64,000 nucleotides of DNA from an uncultured Bacteroides sp. (GTDB lineage: Bacteria > Bacteroidota > Bacteroidia > Bacteroidales > Bacteroidaceae): assembly GCA_948847595.1 (NCBI GenBank), contig CAQOGY010000001.1, forward strand, positions 62,001 through 126,000, given 5' to 3'. The notes under the pieces were generated by a model that was not told the DNA's origin, searched no databases, and was given only the letters and a program-made list of their open reading frames with translations. The translations under genes and the position numbers were made by a program. Below are positions 56,405 to 64,000 of the stretch, in pieces; the stretch's first letter is position 1, and each line of letters starts with the position of its first letter.

Positions 56405-57625
56405 ATGAAAAAGGTTGTAGTAGGTTTGGCTGTGATGTTAGGATTCTGTACGTGTGCTCACAAGCCTTCCGGTACATTGGATGTGAATAAGGCATTAGAT
56501 TACTGTGCGGAACAGACACAACGTACGCTTGCAGAACTGAAAACGGATTCCGGTATTGACTATACGATGATGCCGCGTAATATCATGTCCGACGAGCAGC
56601 ACTGGAATTGCCGTAAGGCGACGAAAGAAGAATGGTGTGCCGGTTTCTGGCCGGGTGTTCTTTGGTATGATTACGAATATACACAGGATAAGCAGATTCG
56701 GGAAGAAGCTGAGAAGTTCACCAACTCTCTGGAGTTCCTGTCTCGAATTCCGGCTTTCGACCACGACCTGGGTTTCCTTGTATTTTGTAGCTACGGAAAC
56801 GGGTATCGCCTGACCAAGAATCCTGCTTACAAACAAGTGATACTGGATACAGCCGATACATTGGCTACATTATTCAATCCGACAGTGGGCACTATCCTTT
56901 CATGGCCCCGTGAGGTGAAGCCGCGCAACTGGCCGCACAATACCATCATGGACAATATGATTAATCTTGAAATGCTTTTCTGGGCAGCGAAGAATGGCGG
57001 TAATCCCTATCTGTATGATGTAGCGGTTGCCCATGCGGACAAGACCATGAAATGCCACTTTCGTCCTGACTATACTTCGTATCACGTAGCTGTATATGAC
57101 ACGATTACGGGGAATCTTATTAAAGGAGTCACCCATCAGGGATATGCTGACAGCACTATGTGGGCACGCGGACAGGCATGGGCAATTTATGGCTATACCG
57201 TAGTCTACCGTGAAACGAAAGACCCGAAATACCTGGATTTTGCGCAGAAAGTGACGGATGTCTATCTGGAAAGACTGCCTGAAGATAAAGTTCCTTATTG
57301 GGACTTCGATGACCCGGCTATTCCAAATGCTCCTCGTGACGCTTCGGCAGCTTCGGTGGTTGCTTCCGCTTTGCTCGAATTATCTACGTATCTTCCGAAC
57401 GGAACAGGAAAACGTTATAAGGATGCGGCTATCGGGATGTTGGCGAGTCTGAATTCCGACAGCTATCAGAGTGGTAAAAGTAAGCCTTCATTCCTGTTGC
57501 ACAGCACAGGACACTGGCCGAATCATTCGGAAATAGATGCTTCTATTATTTATGCGGATTACTATTATATCGAAGCCTTGTTAAGATTAAAACGTCTTCA
57601 GGAAGGGCATGGAGTGCTTGGATAA
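56405..57625 (+). CDS. GH88 unsaturated glucuronyl hydrolase
   Basis: A 406-residue GH88 enzyme that hydrolyses the 4,5-unsaturated uronic acid left at the non-reducing end by polysaccharide lyases. The two catalytic aspartates of the family are visible: D121 in AFDHDLGFLVF and D183 in IMDNMINLEM. An (alpha/alpha)6 barrel with WARGQAWAIYGY and DASAASVVASALLELS supports the call. The N-terminus (GFCTC) is lipoprotein-like. Its presence fits the lyase-fold proteins of the three units: lyase products would be its natural substrates. Confidence 0.9.
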   Translation: MKKVVVGLAVMLGFCTCAHKPSGTLDVNKALDYCAEQTQRTLAELKTDSGIDYTMMPRNIMSDEQHWNCRKATKEEWCAGFWPGVLWYDYEYTQDKQIREEAEKFTNSLEFLSRIPAFDHDLGFLVFCSYGNGYRLTKNPAYKQVILDTADTLATLFNPTVGTILSWPREVKPRNWPHNTIMDNMINLEMLFWAAKNGGNPYLYDVAVAHADKTMKCHFRPDYTSYHVAVYDTITGNLIKGVTHQGYADSTMWARGQAWAIYGYTVVYRETKDPKYLDFAQKVTDVYLERLPEDKVPYWDFDDPAIPNAPRDASAASVVASALLELSTYLPNGTGKRYKDAAIGMLASLNSDSYQSGKSKPSFLLHSTGHWPNHSEIDASIIYADYYYIEALLRLKRLQEGHGVLG

Positions 57626-57680
57626 GGCGATTAAGTGAAGTATGCTGCCAATGCCACAGTACAGATTGGCTTAAAAAATA

Positions 57681-57721
57681 AATGCTCTGCAAGAACTATT
57701 CATTCTCTGCAGAGCATTTTT
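57681..57721. terminator. Bidirectional terminator
   Basis: AATGCTCTGCA (57681-57691) pairs with TGCAGAGCATT (57708-57718), with a T-run to 57721 on the + strand and A-rich sequence on the left for the - strand. It sits between the convergent GH88 and NlpE-like genes. Confidence 0.8.
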
Positions 57722-57744
57722 ACTGGTTAGGGTCAGGTTGTTTA

Positions 57745-58227
57745 TTATTGTTTCACCTTGATGATGTCATAATTCAAATCGCTTACAGCTTCCTGCAAAC
57801 TATCGTTTACCAGGCGAAGAGTAGTATCGTTTACAATCACGAAATACATCGGTTCGTCATTACCATCTTTCGGAGTTAACTTAACAGCGGTAACAGGCTT
57901 TTTGTTCACGACTTTGTGTACAGTCTGCTGTTTTCCTTTTGAAGTGAAGGTTTTGTTTTTACCTTGTCCATCGGCATCGAGGTAAGTCATATCCAGTGTA
58001 TAAGTGGTATCTACACCGTCGGTTGCAGCGTTCAGGGTCAGTACATAGTCGATGCCCGGACCGTCGGCAGCAGGAAGGGTACCGGCATAAACTTCAGTCA
58101 TTTCTGTGATTGGAGTCATGGCAATGGCAAGGCTGTCTGCTTCTGCCTCTGCGGTTTTGTTGGCTTTTGATTGGCAAGATGCCAAAGCAGCTACAACGGC
58201 TGCTAACATAATTACTTTTTTCATCAT
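57745..58227 (-). CDS. NlpE N-terminal-like lipoprotein
   Basis: A 160-residue lipoprotein (lipobox ALASC) with one NlpE_N-type beta-barrel domain: YAGTLPAADGPGIDYVLTLNA matches the NlpE signature, except that the two cysteines of the usual CADCPG are Ala and Gly. The open frame extends to 58287, but the ATG at 58227 (or 58224) begins a proper lipoprotein signal and removes overlap with the neighbouring gene. It follows the CNNM gene by 49 bp on the same strand. In E. coli NlpE reports envelope stress and surface contact; that role is not shown here. Confidence 0.8.
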   Translation of the reverse strand: MMKKVIMLAAVVAALASCQSKANKTAEAEADSLAIAMTPITEMTEVYAGTLPAADGPGIDYVLTLNAATDGVDTTYTLDMTYLDADGQGKNKTFTSKGKQQTVHKVVNKKPVTAVKLTPKDGNDEPMYFVIVNDTTLRLVNDSLQEAVSDLNYDIIKVKQ

Positions 58228-58276
58228 TAAGTGCTTTAAGTTAATATAAATATAGTGAGCTATCGCTCGGTTTTCT

Positions 58277-59563
58277 CTATTCTTCATCCCGTTTGATGAC
58301 CAGCAGTTTGTCTACTCGTCCCCGATCCATATCCACTACTTCGAATTGCAGGTTCTTGTAAGTAAAGATGTCTCCGGCTTTCGGGATACGGCCTATCAGG
58401 AACATGGCCAGTCCGCCTAAAGTGGTGAAGTCCTCGGACTCCAGGTCTTCATAAGATAAAATTCCTATTTCTTCCATGAAGTCGTCAATGTTCATTGAAG
58501 CTTCCACCAGCATCGAACCATCCTGCCTTGTGACGATTTCTTCTTCTTCCGTTTCATCCTCTTCAAGGATGTCTCCGAAGATACTTTCGGTCAGGTCGTG
58601 CAGCGTGATAATACCTTCCGTACTACCATACTCGTTAACAACAACTCCGAACTTGTTTTTGTTCTTCTTAAATAGCTCTAAAACTTTATTTGCATACAAA
58701 CTTTCCGGAATAAAGAGGGGCGGACGGGCTATTTCACGCAGATTGAACTGCCGTTGGCTGCCTACCATCAGGATAATATCTTTGACGGAAACCACTCCGA
58801 TAATCTCGTCTTTCCGTTCATCCACCAACAGGTATTTGCTGTAATGTTCTTCTTCGATAACTTTCATCACCTTCTCCCGTGTATCGTCAGGATGGAGAAT
58901 GATAAGATCCCTGCGATGTGTCATCAGTTCGTTGGCACGCTTGTCCGAGAAGCGGAATACGTCACGTATCATTTCCGTCTCTTCCTTGTCAATCACTCCC
59001 TGTTCCGAACTTTGATGGAGAATCATTTTAATTTCTTCCTGCGTCATGGGGCGTTCTTCGCTTTTCAGACCGATAAGTCTGTTCAGCAGCCGGGTAGAGA
59101 TACTTAGCAACCATACAAAAGGGTAAGATACTTTTGTCAGCAGAATCATAATCGGACTGAATAAGATGGCGTATCTTTCCGGATTACTCAGGGCAATGGA
59201 TTTGGGAACCAGCTCTCCGATGATGAGGGAAAGATAAGTAATGACTGCTACGGTTGTAATCATGGCGAGGTTGCGTGCATAGGCTTCTGCTCCCGGAATG
59301 AGGGAGAACAGGGGGACGAGGTCGTCGGCAATGGCTACTCCACCATATGCACCGGATACAATACCGATCAGTGTAATGCCGATTTGAATAGTGGACAGGA
59401 ACTTTTCCGGCTCTTCCAGTTGTTTCAATACTCCGCGTGCGGATTTGTTGCCTTTTGCGACAAGGGTTTCAAGACGTGCTTTACTGGATGATACCAGCGC
59501 AATTTCATACATGGCAAACACGCCATTCAGTATGAGTAAGAAAAGAATGATAAGAAATTCCAT
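58277..59563 (-). CDS. CNNM/CorC (hemolysin-like) transport protein
   Basis: A 428-residue inner-membrane protein. Order: CNNM/DUF21 transmembrane domain (about 1-175, with four hydrophobic segments and GELVPKSIALSNPE), a paired CBS domain (about 195-325, MTHRRDLIILHPDD and VVVNEYGSTEGIITLHDLTESIFGD), and a CorC_HlyC domain (about 340-428, DGSMLVEASMNIDDF). The family is linked to magnesium or cobalt export. There is no sign of a true hemolysin. Upstream, a 243-bp intergenic stretch separates it from the M48 gene. Confidence 0.92.
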   Translation of the reverse strand: MEFLIILFLLILNGVFAMYEIALVSSSKARLETLVAKGNKSARGVLKQLEEPEKFLSTIQIGITLIGIVSGAYGGVAIADDLVPLFSLIPGAEAYARNLAMITTVAVITYLSLIIGELVPKSIALSNPERYAILFSPIMILLTKVSYPFVWLLSISTRLLNRLIGLKSEERPMTQEEIKMILHQSSEQGVIDKEETEMIRDVFRFSDKRANELMTHRRDLIILHPDDTREKVMKVIEEEHYSKYLLVDERKDEIIGVVSVKDIILMVGSQRQFNLREIARPPLFIPESLYANKVLELFKKNKNKFGVVVNEYGSTEGIITLHDLTESIFGDILEEDETEEEEIVTRQDGSMLVEASMNIDDFMEEIGILSYEDLESEDFTTLGGLAMFLIGRIPKAGDIFTYKNLQFEVVDMDRGRVDKLLVIKRDEE

Positions 59564-59731
59564 AAATGGATTAAAATGGTTATTGCTTCGAAATTACATA
59601 AAAAATGAATACTCTCTATATTTATTAATGATAATTGGGTAAAATTGTTTGCTTCATCATATCAGAATTTTGCATAGTGGGGAAAATGTGCGGATGACCT
59701 AAGGCATTAGGATATAATTTGTATTGATAGT

Positions 59732-59769
59732 ATTCAGGCACGAAATTGCTTCAAATTCCGTGCCTGAAT
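59732..59769 (-). terminator. Hairpin after M48 peptidase gene
   Basis: ATTCAGGCACG (59732-59742) and CGTGCCTGAAT (59759-59769) form a perfect 11-bp stem, about 38 bases after the M48 stop on the - strand. T-run weak. Confidence 0.6.
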
Positions 59770-59806
59770 GTATTCATTAGAGAGTACTACTCTTCTTTTA
59801 TTCTAA

Positions 59807-60592
59807 TTATTTCTTTGCGTAGCTGTCTGCTTTGGCTTTAGCGCGTTCGATACGTTTTGCGGTATCCGGGTGAGAGGAGAACATTCTCTGTACATAAGAA
59901 GATTTCGGAGCGTCCTTTGCCAGTTCAGCCAGTTTGGTTAATGAATTGGCCATAGCGTAAGGGTCGATGTTGTTTTTTACGCAGAATTCAACACCATACT
60001 CGTCTGCTTCGTTTTCTTGCTTCTGTGAATACTGTGCGCCGGCAAGAGCTTCTGCCATGGCTCCAAGTTCGGAGTCGGTCAGTTTGGCAACCTTGTCGCT
60101 GGCTGCTCCCGCTGCGTTCTTCACTGCCGAGCGGAGATAGGCGTTCTTCATTGCGTCTTTTGAGTCTGTGTGAACCACGTGACCGATTTCATGTCCAATC
60201 ACCGCCATCACTTCTTCGTCAGTCATAACGTCCATCAGTCCGGCGCAGATGCGTACGCTACCGTCGCCGCAGGCAAAGGCGTTGACGTCTACTACTTCAT
60301 AAACACCGAAGTTCAGTTTCAATCCGTCCATTTCTTTGATGTGTCCGGTCAGTTTCTCCAAACGTTTGCCGTACTCTGTGTCAGGTTTTGTCAATGGATT
60401 GTGTGTGTCCATCCACGCCATGTATTCCTTACTCATGTTGGCGATGTCGGCATCTGATAAAGTTACTGCCGATACTACGTCTTTTCCTGCTTGCAGGGCT
60501 TTACCTACATTAAATTTCTTTCCGAACTGTGCGGAAGCTGTCATTCCCATGCCTAATAATACTAAGGCAATCATAGCAATTTGTCTTTTCAT
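59807..60592 (-). CDS. M48 family zinc metallopeptidase
   Basis: A 261-residue exported peptidase with a signal peptide ending TASAQ. The zinc site HEIGH is at 134-138 and the third ligand is E195 in ENEADEYG, both intact. The C-terminal RMFSSHPDTAKRIERAKAKA is typical of the BepA/LoiP-like periplasmic M48 group without TPR repeats. These enzymes act in outer-membrane protein quality control. It starts 29 bp after the TonB-dependent receptor gene and is probably co-transcribed with it. Confidence 0.92.
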   Translation of the reverse strand: MKRQIAMIALVLLGMGMTASAQFGKKFNVGKALQAGKDVVSAVTLSDADIANMSKEYMAWMDTHNPLTKPDTEYGKRLEKLTGHIKEMDGLKLNFGVYEVVDVNAFACGDGSVRICAGLMDVMTDEEVMAVIGHEIGHVVHTDSKDAMKNAYLRSAVKNAAGAASDKVAKLTDSELGAMAEALAGAQYSQKQENEADEYGVEFCVKNNIDPYAMANSLTKLAELAKDAPKSSYVQRMFSSHPDTAKRIERAKAKADSYAKK

Positions 60593-60621
60593 ACTCTTTT
60601 AATTAACGTTCAATTATAAAA

Positions 60622-63000
60622 TTAATATTCAAATGTAATTCCTAAAGTTGGTAGCAACGTACCGCTTGATTGTTCAATCCGCTTCATCCGGTAGTGCCGG
60701 CTATCGGCGGGAGCATCCGGGTTTTCAATGATACCAGTGCTCATGAGCACATCTTGTTGTTTCTGTTTACTCATCGTGATATTCTGCAAGTCGATATAGA
60801 ATCCCAACATGCAGTGTTTCAGATAGAATGTCTTGTCGATACGGATGTCTGCCTGTGCAAAAGCGGGAAGGCGTTCTTGATTGTATCTCGAATAATCATA
60901 GTATGCCTTTCCTTGCGCATCCCAAGCAGATACAAGCGATGATTTGCTCTCGTCATATGGCGTGTAGGGAGCACCACCGATGTAGCTCACTTTCATTCCG
61001 ACACTCCATTGATGAGGGAGATTATAAGTTCCGTGCAGGTTGAAAATAAACCGGTTGTCCCATGCGGACGCGATGTATTCGCTCTCTTTGTCGTTGCGGT
61101 ATTCACTTTTAAATAAGGTAAAGGAAGAAGCTAGGTTCAGCTTCTTGGCTATGAGCCATTTTACCAAAACCTCTGCGCCGTAGGAGCGTCCCTGTGCGGT
61201 GGAAGTCAGTAATTCGTTTCCGACTACTCCATAGTCATTTCCTTTGCAGGCAAGGGGAATTCCGTCTACCATAGAGAGTGGTATCTTGTCATAATCCTTG
61301 TAGAATCCTTCAACGGAGACCTCGAACGAATCTCCTTTGCGCCAACTGATTCCCAAACTTTCCTGGCTGACTTTCATGTAGCGGAGATTGTGTTTGTTGG
61401 CATACGTTCCATTGTTGTTCTTGAAGCCGAGAGCCGTGTAAGGGGGAAGCTGATAGTAAAGTCCTGCATTGCCACTGACGAACCAATGGTCGGTCAGTTG
61501 GTAAGAGAGCGAGATGCGGGGGGATAGTTGGTCGGAAAGCGACTTCATTGCCGACGAATAATTATTGGCATCGGCTCTCAATCCCAAAGAAGCAGTGAAG
61601 CGTTCGTCCATTGAGGAATAATTGATGGTTCCGAAAAGTCCCCAACGCAGAATTCCCAAGTAGGTGTGATAATCGAACGTTTGTGCCTGGTTGGTATATA
61701 CTTTCTGGAAGGTAGTATTGGAATACTGGCTGTAATCCAAGTTTATTCCAAGGTTGATTTTCCAGTTTCGGAAAGAAGAATTGTTTTCGAAACGGAACTT
61801 GGTTTCCTGTTCGGTTGAACGAAGGCGGAGCATCAGGTTTTCAGGAAGACTTTCGTCATTCTGGCGGTATTTCGTATTACGGTTGTTCAGGTAACTGTGG
61901 CTGACAACGACCGATTGTACATGTGTGCCTGCATAATGGCGATATACAGCACCCAGCGTAAATGTCTCCTGCTTGATTTTAGGCAAGTAGCTGAGAATAT
62001 ATTCGTTGTCTTCACTGTCGGCTTTCGTATTCAGTCGCATATTGTCGATTCCACCCAGTCCTAATACGGTCAGTTCGTTCTGCTCGTTGAAGCGGGTTTT
62101 CAGTTTGAATTGGGCATCGGTGAAAGTCGGCAGGAAAGGCAGGTCGAGCATATCAAAAAGGAACTGCAAGTAGGATTGGCGCACGGATACCAGATAGGAA
62201 GTCTTTTTCCCGATGTGTCCATTGGAAGCGAGAGAAACTTCGGAAGCTCCGAGAGTTGCCTTTAGTGAATTACGTTCCATATCTCCGTCACGCAATTTGA
62301 AGTCGAGTACCGAACTAAGTGCGTTCCCTTTATCGGTAGGGAAAGCGCCGGTGTAGAAGTTCACTTCACGTATCAGGTCGGCATTGAGGATGCCTACGGG
62401 GCCGCCGGATGCTCCTTGTGTGCTGAAATGGTTGATATTGGGGATTTCTACTCCGTCCAGATAAAAACGGTTTTCAAAAGGAGAACCGCCACGCACAATG
62501 AGGTCATTACGGTAACCTATCGGTGAGAAGGCAACTCCGGGATAAGACTGTACGATACGCGAAATATCCCGGTTGGCTCCCGGACTCTTTTCTATTTCCT
62601 GTAGTCCGATGATACGCAGGCTGACAGGGCTTTCCATATCACGACGGAAAGGAGAGGCTGTGACGGTGACTCCTTCGAGTTCGGTCAGGTTCTCTTCCAT
62701 CTCAATCGGGATATTCAGATTTTTGGTGGAAAGGATGTATTCGGGAGTGGTGACACTTTTGTATCCGATGGCTGATGCTTGCAGGCGATAGATGCCGGGC
62801 GGCACCTGTTCTATTGTGAAATGTCCTTCCGCGTCGGTGACACCGCCTTTGTTCAGCCCGATAACCATCACATTGATAAATTCCAATGGTTGGCGGCTGT
62901 TTCTGTCAATCACTGTTCCTTTTATTTGATGCATAGGTTGAGCATGCAACGGAAAGAACAGGATATTGAAGAATAAAAGAAGTGTCAACAGTCTTTTCAT
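60622..63000 (-). CDS. TonB-dependent receptor (non-SusC)
   Basis: A 792-residue outer-membrane receptor. Signal peptide (about 1-20, ending LHAQ), CarboxypepD_reg domain (about 25-105, IKGTVIDRNSRQPLEFINVMVIG), plug (about 120-230, NRDISRIVQSYPGVAFSPIGYRNDLIVRGG), and a barrel ending in GITFEY. No SusD gene accompanies it and it is shorter than the SusC proteins. Ligand unknown; housekeeping import of a small molecule is likely. The M48 peptidase gene follows on the same transcript. Confidence 0.92.
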   Translation of the reverse strand: MKRLLTLLLFFNILFFPLHAQPMHQIKGTVIDRNSRQPLEFINVMVIGLNKGGVTDAEGHFTIEQVPPGIYRLQASAIGYKSVTTPEYILSTKNLNIPIEMEENLTELEGVTVTASPFRRDMESPVSLRIIGLQEIEKSPGANRDISRIVQSYPGVAFSPIGYRNDLIVRGGSPFENRFYLDGVEIPNINHFSTQGASGGPVGILNADLIREVNFYTGAFPTDKGNALSSVLDFKLRDGDMERNSLKATLGASEVSLASNGHIGKKTSYLVSVRQSYLQFLFDMLDLPFLPTFTDAQFKLKTRFNEQNELTVLGLGGIDNMRLNTKADSEDNEYILSYLPKIKQETFTLGAVYRHYAGTHVQSVVVSHSYLNNRNTKYRQNDESLPENLMLRLRSTEQETKFRFENNSSFRNWKINLGINLDYSQYSNTTFQKVYTNQAQTFDYHTYLGILRWGLFGTINYSSMDERFTASLGLRADANNYSSAMKSLSDQLSPRISLSYQLTDHWFVSGNAGLYYQLPPYTALGFKNNNGTYANKHNLRYMKVSQESLGISWRKGDSFEVSVEGFYKDYDKIPLSMVDGIPLACKGNDYGVVGNELLTSTAQGRSYGAEVLVKWLIAKKLNLASSFTLFKSEYRNDKESEYIASAWDNRFIFNLHGTYNLPHQWSVGMKVSYIGGAPYTPYDESKSSLVSAWDAQGKAYYDYSRYNQERLPAFAQADIRIDKTFYLKHCMLGFYIDLQNITMSKQKQQDVLMSTGIIENPDAPADSRHYRMKRIEQSSGTLLPTLGITFEY

Positions 63001-63081
63001 GTGATTGCAGTTTAGTGCTGCGAAAGTACGAAAAAAGTATTAAAGAATGATATATTCGGTGAATAAAAAAGGAATAAGTCT

Positions 63082-63089
63082 TATATTTG
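63082..63089 (+). promoter_or_regulatory. -7 element before DUF2007 gene
   Basis: TATATTTG fits TAnnTTTG and lies 25 bases before the ATG at 63115. Confidence 0.55.
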
Positions 63090-63114
63090 TAGGACATATT
63101 AAAACAGATTCCTT

Positions 63115-63549
63115 ATGAAGACTGTAAAATTGATTACTTGTAATGATGCGATGAAGGCACATATCCTTCAGGGAGCGTTGGAAAATGAGGGTATTGAGTC
63201 TATCCTGCATAATGAGAACTTCTCCACCTTATATAAGAGTTGTGTGAGCAGTATAGCAGGAGTCGACATTTTGGTGGCGGACGAAGATTATGCAAGGGCT
63301 GTCCAGGTGTTGAGAGATAACGAGAGCTGGCCGGAAGAGTTGACGCTTTGTCCGTTTTGCGGTTCGCCGGATATTAAGTTTATATTAAAAAAAGGAAAGA
63401 AGTTGCGTGCAATAGGGGCGGCAATCCTTTCGATGTTGGCGGCAGCCCCTCCTGGAGATAATCATTGGGAGTATACCTGTGCACAGTGCCATAAGAATTT
63501 TGAAGTGCCTGTTTCCAAATTTTCTTCTTCGGAAGAAAGGGAAGAATAA
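63115..63549 (+). CDS. DUF2007 protein with zinc-ribbon tail
   Basis: A 144-residue cytoplasmic protein. Residues 1-70 match the DUF2007 (putative signal-transducing) domain, with the pattern MKTVKLITCNDAMKAHILQGALENEGI and VDILVADEDYARAVQVL. A C-terminal zinc ribbon has C79-x2-C82 and C122-x2-C125, separated by a 39-residue basic/hydrophobic stretch. The family resembles ACT/PII-like regulatory folds; the function is unknown. An esterase gene begins 23 bp downstream in the same direction. Confidence 0.85.
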   Translation: MKTVKLITCNDAMKAHILQGALENEGIESILHNENFSTLYKSCVSSIAGVDILVADEDYARAVQVLRDNESWPEELTLCPFCGSPDIKFILKKGKKLRAIGAAILSMLAAAPPGDNHWEYTCAQCHKNFEVPVSKFSSSEEREE

Positions 63550-63572
63550 CTTTATATAACTATATACATATA

Positions 63573-64000
63573 ATGAATAAGAGAAATTTTTTGTTAGCCG
63601 TTTTATTATTACTATTGGCAGCGCCTTCTTTTGCTGCCCGGGTAGATACTTTATTAGTAAATAGTCCTTCCATGAATAAAGATGTGCAGGTGGTAGTCGT
63701 TACGCCGGATGCTGCACTGGGGAAGAAAGCGGTGGCTTGCCCCGTCATCTATCTGTTGCACGGTTACGGCGGGAACGCAAAGACATGGATTGGGGTAAAG
63801 CCAAATCTTCCGCAGATTGCTGATGAGAAAGGAATTATCTTTGTCTGTCCGGACGGAAAGAATAGCTGGTACTGGGATAGTCCGAAAAATCCGTCTTACC
63901 GTTATGAAACTTTTGTTTCATCAGAATTGGTGAAGTATATTGATGAGCATTACAAGACGATTGCCGACCGGAAAGGACGTGCCATCACCGGCTTGAGCAT
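63573..64000 (+). CDS. Esterase family alpha/beta hydrolase (truncated by window)
   Basis: The first 142 residues of an exported esterase of the putative-esterase/antigen-85 family (PF00756). A signal peptide (MNKRNFLLAVLLLLLAAPSFAA) precedes the VIYLLHGYGGNAKTW oxyanion region and FVCPDGKNSWYWDSP. The window ends at GLS, exactly at the catalytic serine of the expected GxSxGG elbow. Relatives include feruloyl and acetyl esterases; the rest of the gene is outside the window. Confidence 0.85.
   Translation, partial: MNKRNFLLAVLLLLLAAPSFAARVDTLLVNSPSMNKDVQVVVVTPDAALGKKAVACPVIYLLHGYGGNAKTWIGVKPNLPQIADEKGIIFVCPDGKNSWYWDSPKNPSYRYETFVSSELVKYIDEHYKTIADRKGRAITGLS

Noticed and set aside
58277..59563. 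Hemolysin
   Set aside because: The older family name is misleading; CNNM, CBS pair and CorC_HlyC domains indicate a cation-transport-related membrane protein.

Overview
The window looks like a chromosome segment of a gut Bacteroides species, probably close to the B. thetaiotaomicron / B. ovatus / B. xylanisolvens group. This is inferred from SusC/SusD pairs, Bacteroides-type promoters (TAnnTTTG -7 element), weak or absent Shine-Dalgarno sequences, lipoproteins with acidic residues after the lipid cysteine, and many glycoside hydrolases. No rRNA, tRNA, CRISPR array or intact insertion sequence was seen.

Layout. 0-6.1 kb: a GH97 enzyme, an aldo/keto reductase, an unassigned alpha/beta-hydrolase-like secreted protein, and a DUF3037 / HipA-like kinase pair. 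6.3-57.6 kb: three tandem, paralogous polysaccharide utilization loci. Each has the same core order: a membrane receptor-regulator (propeller, Y_Y_Y, one membrane helix, AraC DNA-binding domain), an ECF sigma factor, SusC, SusD, an Ig-like (Big_2) lipoprotein, and an alginate-lyase-family lipoprotein. Unit 1 (6.3-25.1 kb) adds GH30, GH28-like, GH127 and a beta-lactamase-fold / alpha/beta-hydrolase fusion. Unit 2 (25.3-39.9 kb) adds a GH2 beta-galactosidase, and its regulator is frameshifted. Unit 3 (40.0-57.6 kb) adds a fasciclin-SusD fusion, a GH43 and a GH88. 57.7-64 kb: ordinary chromosomal genes (NlpE-like lipoprotein, CNNM/CorC protein, M48 peptidase, TonB-dependent receptor, DUF2007 protein, truncated esterase).

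How it may work. SusC/SusD import oligosaccharides, the Ig-like lipoproteins probably bind glycan at the cell surface, and the lyase-family lipoproteins and hydrolases cut it. The enzyme set (uronic-acid lyase fold, GH88, GH28, GH127, GH43, GH2, GH30) suggests one or more uronic-acid- and arabinose-containing plant-type glycans; the substrate is not proven.

Most unusual feature. The control circuit appears three times. The receptors have the sensor half of a hybrid two-component system joined directly to an AraC domain, with no kinase or receiver. Each precedes an ECF sigma gene that has no FecR-type anti-sigma gene, and the SusC proteins lack the STN domain used in classical transenvelope sigma signalling. 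Upstream of each sigma gene lies a TCTCA/TGAGA inverted repeat whose right half-site ends 117-119 nt before a TAnnTTTG element in all three units. This suggests a receptor-to-sigma cascade distinct from both HTCS and sigma/anti-sigma PUL control.
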